DNA of 26,850 bases, from positions 1-26,850 of the forward strand of contig RHAF01000006.1 in NCBI GenBank assembly GCA_010028775.1, given 5' to 3'. The position numbers and the translations under genes are program-made. This stretch comes from Verrucomicrobiota bacterium (GTDB taxonomy: Bacteria; Verrucomicrobiota; Verrucomicrobiia; Methylacidiphilales; Verrucolacustridaceae). The notes beneath the pieces are model-generated. The model saw only the letters and a list, made by a program, of their open reading frames with translations. It had not been told where the DNA came from and ran no database searches. Below, piece by piece: positions 7,348 to 14,895 of this stretch (position 1 is the stretch's first letter; every line of letters begins with the position of its first letter).

Positions 7348-8157
7348 TCAGCCCCCGGCGGCGGTATATTTCCGGAGGCCGGCCCGCCAGATGAGATGTG
7401 CCAGAACGAGGAAAGCCAAGGCCCAACCGAACTGCAGACAGAGTCCGGCCACCCATGCCGGGTGAGAAAGGGTTCCGCAGAGCGCGGCGGTGGGAAACCA
7501 ATACTCGTAGGCAAAGGGAAGCAGCCGGACAACGGCAAAGACCGTGGCGGGGAGCAGGTCGAGGGGAAAGACGTGTCCTCCCGCCAGGAATTCAAAGGAA
7601 TAAACAAGAAAAACAAGGGCGCTGATATCGAGAAACCAGAACGAGGTGAGGGAGAGGCAGAGAGTAAGGCTGAACTGGAGCAGGGCGGAGCCCAGCAGGG
7701 CCGGCAACCCCCGCCAGGGATCGAGGTTTTCCCATTCCAGGGGGATGGCCCGGGAGAGGAGAAAAAAACAGAGGACCACCGGGACGATAGCCGCGGTCAA
7801 ATAGGCGCAGCGTCCGGCGAGAAAGAGAAAGAACCGGTACAGGCCATAGGGAAGAGGACGAAGGAGGATGGGGTTGAGCATGCCCTCGCGAATTTCCCGC
7901 GAGATCTGGAAGTCGTCGTCCGCCGGGGAACTGACGGCCTCGACGATGAGCAGGATGGCGTAATAGGTCAGGAGCCCGGGCAGCGTGTAGTCCCCGATGG
8001 TCCCGCGGTCCCGGAAGGCAGACTGCCAAAAAATCCATGACACCAGAAGGGGCATGGCGCTGAAGAGCGCGCGCAGCAGGTAATTCCAACGATAGGCGAG
8101 TTGCCTCTGAAGACCGATGGAGAAAACCGTGGGAAGGGAGCGGAGTGTGGAGATCAC
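7348..8157 (-). CDS. ABC-2 type permease (DUF990-like), first of a pair
   Basis: A 269-residue polytopic membrane protein. It starts at GTG (8157), overlapping the rpoN stop by 4 nt (GTGA). The REIREGMLNPILLRPLPYGLYRF stretch near 90-112 is the loop characteristic of this permease family. About six hydrophobic helices follow the usual arrangement, with the last near 240-260. It pairs with the permease immediately downstream. In better-known clusters of this family an ATPase gene lies directly upstream; here that place is taken by rpoN. The transported substrate cannot be inferred. Confidence 0.8.
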   Translation of the reverse strand: MISTLRSLPTVFSIGLQRQLAYRWNYLLRALFSAMPLLVSWIFWQSAFRDRGTIGDYTLPGLLTYYAILLIVEAVSSPADDDFQISREIREGMLNPILLRPLPYGLYRFFLFLAGRCAYLTAAIVPVVLCFFLLSRAIPLEWENLDPWRGLPALLGSALLQFSLTLCLSLTSFWFLDISALVFLVYSFEFLAGGHVFPLDLLPATVFAVVRLLPFAYEYWFPTAALCGTLSHPAWVAGLCLQFGWALAFLVLAHLIWRAGLRKYTAAGG

Positions 8158-9536
8158 GAGCGTCGACGTAGATGGGTAGGGAGAATTCCCAATTCGGACC
8201 GGTACTTGGCAATTGTCCTCCGGGCCACGGGAATTCCGCGCTCCCGGAGCATTTCCTCAAGAGCGGCATCGGAGTAGGGCTTGCCGGGATTCTCGCGGCC
8301 GACGATTTCGGCCAGAATCTCCTTGGCCCGGGTGTTGGCCACGGCCGCCCCGGTTCCGTTGTCTCCTCCGAGGGCGGTGGCAAAAAAGAAGCGCAGGGGA
8401 ACCACCCCATGGGGGGTGCGGACGTATTTGTTGGCGACCGCGCGGCTGACGGTGGTTTCGTGAACGCCGACCTCGGCGGCGGCCTCGCTCATGGTCATGG
8501 GGCGAAGGCCGGATGGTCCCTCCCCAAAATAGTCGGCCTGACGCCTTCCGATGACCTCGAGAAGCTTCTGCAGGGTTTGTTGACGCCGCTCGAGGGCTTG
8601 CAGAAGAAATTTGGCCGAGCGGATGCGCTCTTTCAGGTAGGAGCGGGTCTGTTCATCTGCGGAGCTGTCCCCCAGCAGATCCTTGTAGAGGTCGCTAATG
8701 CGGAGCCTGGGCAGCAGATCCCCCTCAAGGTGGGGCACCCAACGTTCACCGTCCTGAACGAAGGAAGCCTCCGGGCGGACGACCAGATCGGGGCGGTCCG
8801 GGGCAAAGGCCGCGCCGGGTCGCGGGGAAAGCCGGGCAATGGTCTCGGCGGCCGAAGTCACGGATTCGAGCGGGGCCTCGAGAGCGGCCGCAATTTCGGA
8901 AAATTTACGCCGCCCCAGAAGGTCAAGATGATGGCGGACGATGCGGGCCTCGAGGCTTTCCCCCTGGCCCCGGGCCGCCAGCTGAAGAAGCAGGGCTTCG
9001 GAAAGATCTCGGGCAGCAACCCCTGCGGGATGAAACGACTGGACGAGGGTCAACGACTGCCCGGCGGTTTCGGGCGAAATTTTCGCAGCTGCCGCGATCT
9101 CGGAGAGTTCGGACCGAAGGAAGCCGTCCTCATCCAGGTTTCCAATCACCTCTTCCGCACCGGAGCGAATCCCCGGGGAGGTGGAGGCGAGGGACAATTG
9201 GGCGCGGAGATGGTCAGTCAGGCTCTCGGGAACGACCCTGGATTCGAGGAGAGCCCTGCGGGAATCGATGCCGGATGGGTTGGGGCGGGCAGCGGAGGTG
9301 GGCCAATCGGAATCAGGTTGGAAAGGTTCGCCTTCCCCTTCCGGATCGGTTGCATCGTCCGGTTCGGCGGACTCCAGCGAAAGAGGCTCCTCTTCGAGGA
9401 CAGGATTGGTCTGGAGTTCGGTTTGTAGAAAGTTTTGCAGTTCCAGGGCGGGCGTCTGCAGGAGTTGCAGGGACTGCTGGACCTGCGGGGAGATAGTGGT
9501 CGTCTGCCGCAGGCTGGGCTGCAAAGAAAGGGTCAT
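8154..9536 (-). CDS. rpoN: RNA polymerase sigma-54 factor
   Basis: A 460-residue sigma-54. Region I is glutamine- and leucine-rich at the N-terminus (MTLSLQPSLRQ, then SPQVQQSLQLLQTPALEL). An acidic, proline-rich linker follows at about 48-90. The core-binding domain and the helix-turn-helix (TMSEAAAEVGVHETTVSRAV) follow. The RpoN box ARRTIAKYRS at 438-447 contacts the -24 promoter element. The frame is open upstream, but the ATG at 9536 gives the family-standard N-terminus and is preceded by a TAAGGA ribosome-binding site. Starts further upstream would run into the divergent walJ gene. It is the first gene of a long minus-strand operon. No sigma-54 activator is present in the window. Confidence 0.96.
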   Translation of the reverse strand: MTLSLQPSLRQTTTISPQVQQSLQLLQTPALELQNFLQTELQTNPVLEEEPLSLESAEPDDATDPEGEGEPFQPDSDWPTSAARPNPSGIDSRRALLESRVVPESLTDHLRAQLSLASTSPGIRSGAEEVIGNLDEDGFLRSELSEIAAAAKISPETAGQSLTLVQSFHPAGVAARDLSEALLLQLAARGQGESLEARIVRHHLDLLGRRKFSEIAAALEAPLESVTSAAETIARLSPRPGAAFAPDRPDLVVRPEASFVQDGERWVPHLEGDLLPRLRISDLYKDLLGDSSADEQTRSYLKERIRSAKFLLQALERRQQTLQKLLEVIGRRQADYFGEGPSGLRPMTMSEAAAEVGVHETTVSRAVANKYVRTPHGVVPLRFFFATALGGDNGTGAAVANTRAKEILAEIVGRENPGKPYSDAALEEMLRERGIPVARRTIAKYRSELGILPTHLRRRS

Positions 9537-9585
9537 GATCCTTATTTTGGGATTGGGAAGCGCCTGAAAAAAGGCAAAAGGTGAC

Positions 9586-10374
9586 ATGGCCGAGGTCATT
9601 CTCACGGTGCTGGGGAGCGGAAGCCGGGGGAATTCCCTGCATCTGGAGCACGGGGGACGGGCCATTTTGGTGGACGCTGGGCTGAGCGCGAGGCAGTTGG
9701 AGGCGCGAATGTCGCGGGTGGGGGCGGACACGGCGGAACTTTTGGGAGTGATTTTGACGCACGAACACGGGGATCATGCCGGGGGACTGAAGACTTTTTT
9801 GAAAAAGAAAAAATGTCCGGTCTATGCCACCAACGGGACCAAGGATGCGTTGGAGCCCGGGTTGGCCACGGCGGAATGGAGGTCCTTTGAGGCCGGGGCG
9901 AGGGTGGAAATCGGTGGCTTTCAGGTTGAGACCTTTCCCGTACCCCACGATGCGGCCGAACCCATTGGAATGAGAATCACGGCCGGGGCGGTCCGGATCG
10001 GGGTGGTTTCCGATTTGGGTTATGTGACCCGGCTGGTGGTTGAGCGTCTGAAGGGATGCGCCGCCCTGCTTCTCGAGGCGAACTATGACGAGGCAATGTT
10101 GCGGGACGAGGAAAGGCGGCCTTGGGCGGTCAAGCAGAGGATTTCCGCCCGGCATGGGCATTTATCGAACGGAGCGGCAGCCAAGTTGGTGGAGGAGGTG
10201 GCGGGGCCCGAGTTGCGGGATCTCTTCCTGGGCCACATCAGCGAGGATTGCAACCGGCCCGAATTGGCAAGGAGGGCGATCGAGGAGGCCTTGGCCCGGG
10301 CCGGAAGGAAAGGGGTTCGGGTGCATGAAACGTCCGCCGACGAGGTGGGGGAGAGGCATGAGATTGGTTGTTGA
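9586..10374 (+). CDS. walJ: MBL-fold metallo-hydrolase, WalJ/YycJ type
   Basis: A 262-residue metallo-beta-lactamase-fold protein of the YycJ/WalJ group, a cytoplasmic phosphodiesterase-like family reported to have exonuclease activity and, in Firmicutes, linked to cell-wall/replication coordination. Metal ligands are visible in THEHGDH (58-64), H121 in VPHD, and D143 in VVSDLGYV. The group signatures GSGSRGNS (10-17), LLLEANYDEAML (161-172), GHLSN (191-195) and LGHISEDCN (215-223) are all present. The ATG follows an AAAGGTG ribosome-binding site. It is divergent from rpoN with a 49-bp spacer, and no WalK/WalR genes are nearby, so its role here is probably general. Confidence 0.9.
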   Translation: MAEVILTVLGSGSRGNSLHLEHGGRAILVDAGLSARQLEARMSRVGADTAELLGVILTHEHGDHAGGLKTFLKKKKCPVYATNGTKDALEPGLATAEWRSFEAGARVEIGGFQVETFPVPHDAAEPIGMRITAGAVRIGVVSDLGYVTRLVVERLKGCAALLLEANYDEAMLRDEERRPWAVKQRISARHGHLSNGAAAKLVEEVAGPELRDLFLGHISEDCNRPELARRAIEEALARAGRKGVRVHETSADEVGERHEIGC

Positions 10375-10392
10375 GGGGGGGGTGGAAAAGGG

Positions 10393-10421
10393 TTGCACCT
10401 TGCACCCTGTGGAGAGATTAT
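10393..10421 (+). promoter_or_regulatory. Possible promoter for tRNA-Gly
   Basis: TTGCAC at 10393-10398 and GATTAT at 10416-10421 are separated by 17 bp, a weak sigma-70-type pair. Transcription would begin about 6 nt before the mature tRNA 5' end. The same bases also form a small hairpin (GGGT/ACCC with GCA/TGC, 10390-10407) that could end walJ transcription. Confidence 0.3.
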
Positions 10422-10433
10422 TTCAGACGAATC

Positions 10434-10506
<73 letters not shown>

Positions 10507-10586
10507 CGAACGGAGTGAGAGAGGGGAAATTCAATCTGCCAGAGGCGTAAAATGGATGGCGCGGGGGCAGGTTTCTTGCGGGGCGC

Positions 10587-10608
10587 AATCCCTTCGCCTG
10601 CTCGAACG
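10587..10608 (+). repeat. Partial copy of the tRNA-Gly 3' end
   Basis: These 22 bases match 10491-10512 (T-arm end, acceptor 3' strand and 6 flanking bases) with one C-to-T change. The copy starts 96 nt after the original. A GCGGGGG at 10561-10567 resembles the tRNA 5' acceptor strand, so the segment may be a tRNA copy that lost its D and anticodon arms. It cannot fold as a functional tRNA. Confidence 0.75.
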
Positions 10609-10670
10609 ATTTTTCTTTGGCGGGGACGACCGTGCCGGTTGTCCGATTGAAAACCACCCACCTGGCCATC

Positions 10671-10691
10671 GGCTGATCCGGAGGATCAGCC
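10671..10691. repeat. Strong palindrome, REP-like or terminator hairpin
   Basis: GGCTGATCC (10671-10679) and GGATCAGCC (10683-10691) form a perfect 9-bp stem around a 3-nt GGA spacer, followed by CTACC. There is no U-tract, so a classical terminator is less likely than a dispersed palindromic repeat or a protein-binding site upstream of the next gene. Confidence 0.6.
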
Positions 10692-10701
10692 CTACCGGGG
10701 C

Positions 10702-10729
10702 TTGATGCGGGATTGTGAGTGGATAGGAT
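10702..10729 (+). promoter_or_regulatory. Possible promoter of the transporter-thioesterase gene
   Basis: TTGATG (10702-10707) and TAGGAT (10724-10729) are 16 bp apart, each matching four of six consensus bases. A start near 10736 would leave almost no 5' leader before the ATG at 10739. Confidence 0.3.
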
Positions 10730-10738
10730 TTTGAATTG

Positions 10739-12586
10739 ATGAATTTTCTTTGGGGAAATTCGATTGCCTTGTCCTGGATGTGGGGGTTGGGCCTGTTTTT
10801 CAGCGTCCAATTTTCGCTTCAGTACGGCCTTTTCGGGTTGTTGACCTTCGCCATTCCGAATGCCTTGGGCTTGATGATTTTTGGCGGGTTGGCCCAACTG
10901 ATTGCCAAGCGGGCCGGGAACGGACCGGACGCCTTGGGCTCCTTTTTCGCATCCTGGTCCCGGCCTTATCGTTTTGTTTTCTTTTTATACCAAATCCTGG
11001 CCATCATTCTGACAGTCTTTGCCCTCGTCCGTTATGGATGGCAACCGCTCGGACTGGAGCCCGGCGGCTTGTATCTCCTGCTCACCATTTTGGTGATCCT
11101 GGCGGCGGCCACGCTTTTTGGTGAGGAATTCGACATTCGCCGGATCAAGTTCAGCCACGGGGTGCTGGGATTGATCGCCCTTGGGGCCATGGGAATCCTG
11201 TTGGGGCAATTGCCGGCCATCGGGAACGGAAAGCCAATCATGACGGGGGCCAACCCCTTCATGGGGCTGAATTTTTGGGGCTATGCGATTCCCATCTGCG
11301 TGGGTCTCACCTTGGGTCCCTGGCTCGATCTCCAGCAATGGCAGCGTGCCATCCAGATTCAGCGGGAGGGCAAATCCCCCCTCCTGAGCTATCTTTTCGG
11401 CGGATCGCAGTTCTTCCTGCTTCTTCTTGCCCACGGTTGCTTGGCGCTTTGGGTGGCGGGGCAGTCCGGCGCGGTGGCCATGCGGCAGGGCATTGACGGG
11501 TTGGCCTACGGGCAGGATTCGGTCACGCGCTTTTTGTGGGGATTGGTCGCCCTGCATCCCTGGGCCTTCGGGGCCTATGTGGTCATCCTTTTCGTCATGA
11601 CTCTGACCACGCTGGACAGCGGATATGTCGCCCTTCGCTGGTACCTGAGCAAATCGGGCGGGGCCAATCGCTCGTTTCCCCTGAGTCTTCTGCCCGAGGC
11701 CCTGCTGGAGTCCCCCCTTCCGGCCCTGATTTTTGCGGGGTGTTTCACCGTGGCGGCGGTTTGGCTGAGATTGGAGTTGGAGTACTTCATGATCTTTTAC
11801 GCCACGTTCTTCGTGGGATACGCAGCCCTTGCCTTGGTGCGGGCTTTCCATACGGGACAGGGAAACGCCTTGCCCCAGGTGAAGATGTTCTGTGTGGGTA
11901 GCGTGGCGGTGGTGATCTTTGCCTATGGTTACTTTCTTTCCAACCCCTGGGGGATGATCCTGGGTTCCATTCTGCCGGTGGGTTACATTGTCTGGATGTT
12001 GCTCAAGCCCGGATCGGGCCATGAATTTGTCGGCGGGGTGGAGGAGTTGGAAAAAACGGCGGGTGGCCCGAACGGGGAACTGGTCATGCAGGAGGGGAGG
12101 GAGGAGAGAATCGAGCCCGGAAGGGTGGTGCCTTTTCCCAAGGCCGGCGGCGAGTTGGCCACCGATCTTTTCGGTCATTTTGAGGGCAAATGGTTCGTCC
12201 ACACCTTTGTGGCGACCTATGCGGACACCAACTCCGTGGGGAACGTTTACTTCGGCATGTATGCCATGTGGGTGGGCAAGACGCGGGAACTTTTCTTCAA
12301 CCGTTGCCTTCCGAAGTTCAACCTTAAGACCACCCCGTACTACATCCTGACGCGCTCGTTCGAGCACAAGTTCATGCGGGAGACGCGGGAGTTTGAGCGG
12401 GTGAGCGTGAAGATCAAGGTGGGCGAGTACAACCGCAAGTTTGTCACCTTGGAGCACGCCATATTCGACTCTGCCGGGAACCAACTGGGCAAGGGCAAGC
12501 AGCAGCTGATCTTTGTGTCCTCCAGCGACTACAAGCTGCTCGACATCCCGGGTGAGGTGTACGAGGCCTTTGTGGCTTACGCCTAA
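10739..12586 (+). CDS. Polytopic membrane (symporter-like) protein fused to a hotdog thioesterase domain
   Basis: A 615-residue two-part protein. Residues 1-425 are strongly hydrophobic, with about 11-12 membrane segments. A segment with GPWLDLQQWQRA (193-204) recalls sodium:solute symporters, but that family call is tentative. A 55-residue charged linker follows. Residues about 480-605 form a hotdog (4HBT) acyl thioesterase domain. Its core helix ADTNSVGNVYFGMYAMW continues to VGKTRELFF, close to enediyne-type and YbgC-type thioesterases. D496 sits where these enzymes carry their catalytic acid. The frame is continuous with no internal stop. An in-frame TTG precedes the ATG at 10739, which is preferred. 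The thioesterase would lie in the cytoplasm if helix number is even. The substrate may be an acyl-CoA or acyl-carrier thioester. No biosynthetic partners lie beside it. Confidence 0.8.
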   Translation: MNFLWGNSIALSWMWGLGLFFSVQFSLQYGLFGLLTFAIPNALGLMIFGGLAQLIAKRAGNGPDALGSFFASWSRPYRFVFFLYQILAIILTVFALVRYGWQPLGLEPGGLYLLLTILVILAAATLFGEEFDIRRIKFSHGVLGLIALGAMGILLGQLPAIGNGKPIMTGANPFMGLNFWGYAIPICVGLTLGPWLDLQQWQRAIQIQREGKSPLLSYLFGGSQFFLLLLAHGCLALWVAGQSGAVAMRQGIDGLAYGQDSVTRFLWGLVALHPWAFGAYVVILFVMTLTTLDSGYVALRWYLSKSGGANRSFPLSLLPEALLESPLPALIFAGCFTVAAVWLRLELEYFMIFYATFFVGYAALALVRAFHTGQGNALPQVKMFCVGSVAVVIFAYGYFLSNPWGMILGSILPVGYIVWMLLKPGSGHEFVGGVEELEKTAGGPNGELVMQEGREERIEPGRVVPFPKAGGELATDLFGHFEGKWFVHTFVATYADTNSVGNVYFGMYAMWVGKTRELFFNRCLPKFNLKTTPYYILTRSFEHKFMRETREFERVSVKIKVGEYNRKFVTLEHAIFDSAGNQLGKGKQQLIFVSSSDYKLLDIPGEVYEAFVAYA

Positions 12587-12592
12587 GGGCGC

Positions 12593-13903
12593 CTATCCCG
12601 CCAACTCCCCGGCGCGTTTCAAGGCGCTGTTCCGGTCGGAAATTTTTCCCTCCAGCTGTTCATCCATCAACTGGCCGAGGATCCGGCCCATTTGAGGCCC
12701 CGGGTGGATGCCCAGTTCCCGGAGGTCATGACCGGAGACCAGGGGCTTGGGTTTGATCTCCTCCTGGGAAAATTCCGACTGCTTGGCGACGAGAAAACGG
12801 TGGATGTCCAATTCGCCGTGGCTGGAGGTGCAGTCGATGCGATGCAGTTCCAGTTCCTCGACAAAAGTCGGGCGGGCCAGCAGGCGTTTGAGGGTGCTGA
12901 CCCGCATCTGTGGAGCATCCTTGAAGGCCATGTGATTAGCGACGCAGGCGACCACGGATTCGACCTGTTCGTTGGAGAATCGAAGCCGCCGCATGATCTC
13001 CTCGGCCATGCGGGCCCCCACGCCCTCATGGCCAAAGAAGCGGATCCGGCCGGAGGGTTCCGTCCGGGAAGTGCGGGGTTTGCCGATATCGTGCAACAGG
13101 GCGGAGAGGGCCAGGATCGGGGAGGGATTTTTCAGGTGGGTGAGGAGGAGCCTGGTGTGGATCCAGACATCCCCCTCGGGGTGATGCTCGGGCGACTGCG
13201 CACAACCGCGCATTTCCAACAACTCCGGAATCCAGACAGAAATCAGCCCGGAATCATGGAGGAGGTCGAGTCCGCGGGCAGGGTCCGGGCTGGTGAAGAT
13301 CTTGATGAGCTCATCGCGTACGCGCTCGGGGGCGAGGTTTTTGGATTCGGGGGAAAGTCGGCCGAGGGCCTCCCAAGTTTTCGGCTCAATGTTGAAGCCA
13401 AGTTGAACGGCGAATCGGATGGCGCGGAAAAGGCGGAGTCGGTCCTCGGTGAAGCGGGCCGTTGGATCCCCAATGGCCCGGATGACTTTGGACTCAAGGT
13501 CGGCCTTTCCCCCCACGAAATCCAAAACCCTGTTCTGGATCGGGTCGAAAAACATCCCGTTAACCGTGAAGTCGCGTCTCTTCGCATCTTCCTCGGGGGT
13601 GGTGAAGGTTACGGAGGAGGGGCGGCGACCGTCGAGGTAGGGGCCATCGACCCGAAAGGTGGCGATTTCAAAAACATGGTTGCCTTGCTTCAGGCGGATC
13701 ACACCGAAGGCTTTGCCCTGGGGATCGGAGGCCTTGGGAAACAAAGCCTGCACCTGGTCGGGGGTGGCAGAAGTGGCAATATCCACATCCGGATAGGGTC
13801 TTTTTAAAATCGCGTCGCGGACGCATCCGCCGGCATAGACGGCCTGATGGCCGGCCTCGGTCAATCGACGCACAATTTCCTCGGCGGCGGAGTGACGGAT
13901 CAT
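12593..13903 (-). CDS. cca: CCA-adding enzyme / tRNA nucleotidyltransferase with HD domain
   Basis: A 436-residue class II nucleotidyltransferase. The head domain has GGCVRD (25-30), the metal-binding DVD (39-41), and RRDFTVNGM (109-117). The neck has EDRLRLFRAIRFA (153-165), which selects nucleotides without a template. An HD phosphohydrolase domain follows, with HHPEGDVWIHT near 240 and LLHDIGKPRT (269-278). It adds or repairs the 3' CCA of tRNAs; it could instead be poly(A) polymerase, which shares the fold, but the HD domain and motif set favour CCA addition. The tRNA-Gly in this window lacks an encoded CCA, so such an enzyme is needed. Its start overlaps the upstream stop (ATGA at 13903-13900). 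Its stop is only 6 bp from that of the convergent transporter-thioesterase gene. Confidence 0.9.
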   Translation of the reverse strand: MIRHSAAEEIVRRLTEAGHQAVYAGGCVRDAILKRPYPDVDIATSATPDQVQALFPKASDPQGKAFGVIRLKQGNHVFEIATFRVDGPYLDGRRPSSVTFTTPEEDAKRRDFTVNGMFFDPIQNRVLDFVGGKADLESKVIRAIGDPTARFTEDRLRLFRAIRFAVQLGFNIEPKTWEALGRLSPESKNLAPERVRDELIKIFTSPDPARGLDLLHDSGLISVWIPELLEMRGCAQSPEHHPEGDVWIHTRLLLTHLKNPSPILALSALLHDIGKPRTSRTEPSGRIRFFGHEGVGARMAEEIMRRLRFSNEQVESVVACVANHMAFKDAPQMRVSTLKRLLARPTFVEELELHRIDCTSSHGELDIHRFLVAKQSEFSQEEIKPKPLVSGHDLRELGIHPGPQMGRILGQLMDEQLEGKISDRNSALKRAGELAG

Positions 13904-14895
13904 TTTTTATGGGGAGATTTCAGGGTGAGGTAAGCCAGGCCACCCAACAGGCTCCAGAAAAGTCCCATCCCATAAATCATCAGGGAGTAGGCGATGGCCG
14001 ATTCCGGATCGTTGCTGATTCCAAGGTGGGGGAAGAGATAGACCATCACCCCCTCCCTCACTCCGTGACCGCTGACGCTGATCGGGAGGGCGGCGGCGGA
14101 AAAAATCAGGGCCAGAATCAGCCCGGCGAGCGAGTAGCTGATCGGCAGGTTCAGGGAGCGGGCCAGCAGGGTGGCCGCCCCGAAACTGGTCAAGTGCACG
14201 GCGAGGCAGACGAGGATCAGTCCGACCGTCGTCCAACCGCCGTGCATGATATCCCGCATGGCGTGCAGGATATCGAGAATGACCGAGCGGCCCGGAAGTT
14301 TGGCGGGCAGGGGAATCTTGGGCAGGAATCCGGAAAGGACAAAGGCGAGGAGAATGAGTGCACCCGCCAAAGGACCCAACCAAGGCAGGGCTCGGGCCAA
14401 AGGAGCGAAGGTGGCATCGGCCAGCAGGCGGTCGGAGGCACCCGGAAGGAGGACCAAGGCAAGGCCATAAAGGGCAGCGACCCCAAATACCCGGTCCAAC
14501 AATACCGCCAGGGTCGAGCGGGCTTTCTGGTCGGGAAACCAGCGGATCAGGTAAAAGAGCCGAACGGCATCGCCTCCCGTCGATCCAATAAGGAAAAGAT
14601 TGAAGAAAAATCCAACAAAGGTGAGGTGAAGGGCGCGAAACCAGCTGAGGTGGATTTTTTGCAACCGAAGAAGAAACCAAAACCGGGTGCCGCAAAGGGT
14701 GATCGAAATGACCGTGACAAGAAGCGCGGTGCCCAGCCAGAGAGGTCGGGCCGAGGTGAAACGTTCGGCCAAATGGCTCCAGTTCACCCTCCCGGCGAGA
14801 AAGCCGAGAATGGCCGCGGTGATGCCGACGCGCAGCCAGGGGGCCAACCGGCTTAGGAACGTGCGGGGGCGGGTGCTTGGTTCTTTTTCCACCAT
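13900..14895 (-). CDS. Flippase-like integral membrane protein (LPG synthase TM / UPF0104 family)
   Basis: A 331-residue membrane protein with about eight hydrophobic helices and no soluble catalytic domain. FNLFLIGSTGGDAVRLFYLIR near 95-115 is the N-x(3-4)-G-x-x-G-G-D-x-x-R motif of PF03706, the flippase-like part of lysyl-phosphatidylglycerol synthase. PISVSGHGVREG near 270-281 is the second family block. The synthetase half found in MprF is missing, so lipid aminoacylation is not expected; transbilayer movement of a lipid or lipid-linked intermediate is a family-level inference. The ATG at 14895 lies 43 bp inside the upstream TIM-barrel gene. No later ATG would keep the first membrane segment, so the overlap is probably real. 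Confidence 0.85.
   Translation of the reverse strand: MVEKEPSTRPRTFLSRLAPWLRVGITAAILGFLAGRVNWSHLAERFTSARPLWLGTALLVTVISITLCGTRFWFLLRLQKIHLSWFRALHLTFVGFFFNLFLIGSTGGDAVRLFYLIRWFPDQKARSTLAVLLDRVFGVAALYGLALVLLPGASDRLLADATFAPLARALPWLGPLAGALILLAFVLSGFLPKIPLPAKLPGRSVILDILHAMRDIMHGGWTTVGLILVCLAVHLTSFGAATLLARSLNLPISYSLAGLILALIFSAAALPISVSGHGVREGVMVYLFPHLGISNDPESAIAYSLMIYGMGLFWSLLGGLAYLTLKSPHKK

Noticed and set aside
8172..9428. 418-residue open frame on the plus strand opposite rpoN
   Set aside because: It is a shadow frame in GC-rich DNA, fully antisense to a well-conserved sigma-54 gene, with low-complexity glycine/arginine sequence and no family motif.
9537..9731. Longer rpoN N-terminus using upstream starts
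   Set aside because: It would overlap the divergent walJ gene and precede the family-standard MTLSLQ start, which has its own ribosome-binding site.
10561..10608. Second functional tRNA gene
   Set aside because: Only the 3' end is clearly conserved; D and anticodon arms are absent, so no cloverleaf can form.
10985..12484. 499-residue minus-strand frame opposite the transporter-thioesterase fusion
   Set aside because: It is antisense to a protein with clear helices and a hotdog domain, is rich in H, Q, R and G, and shows no recognised domain.
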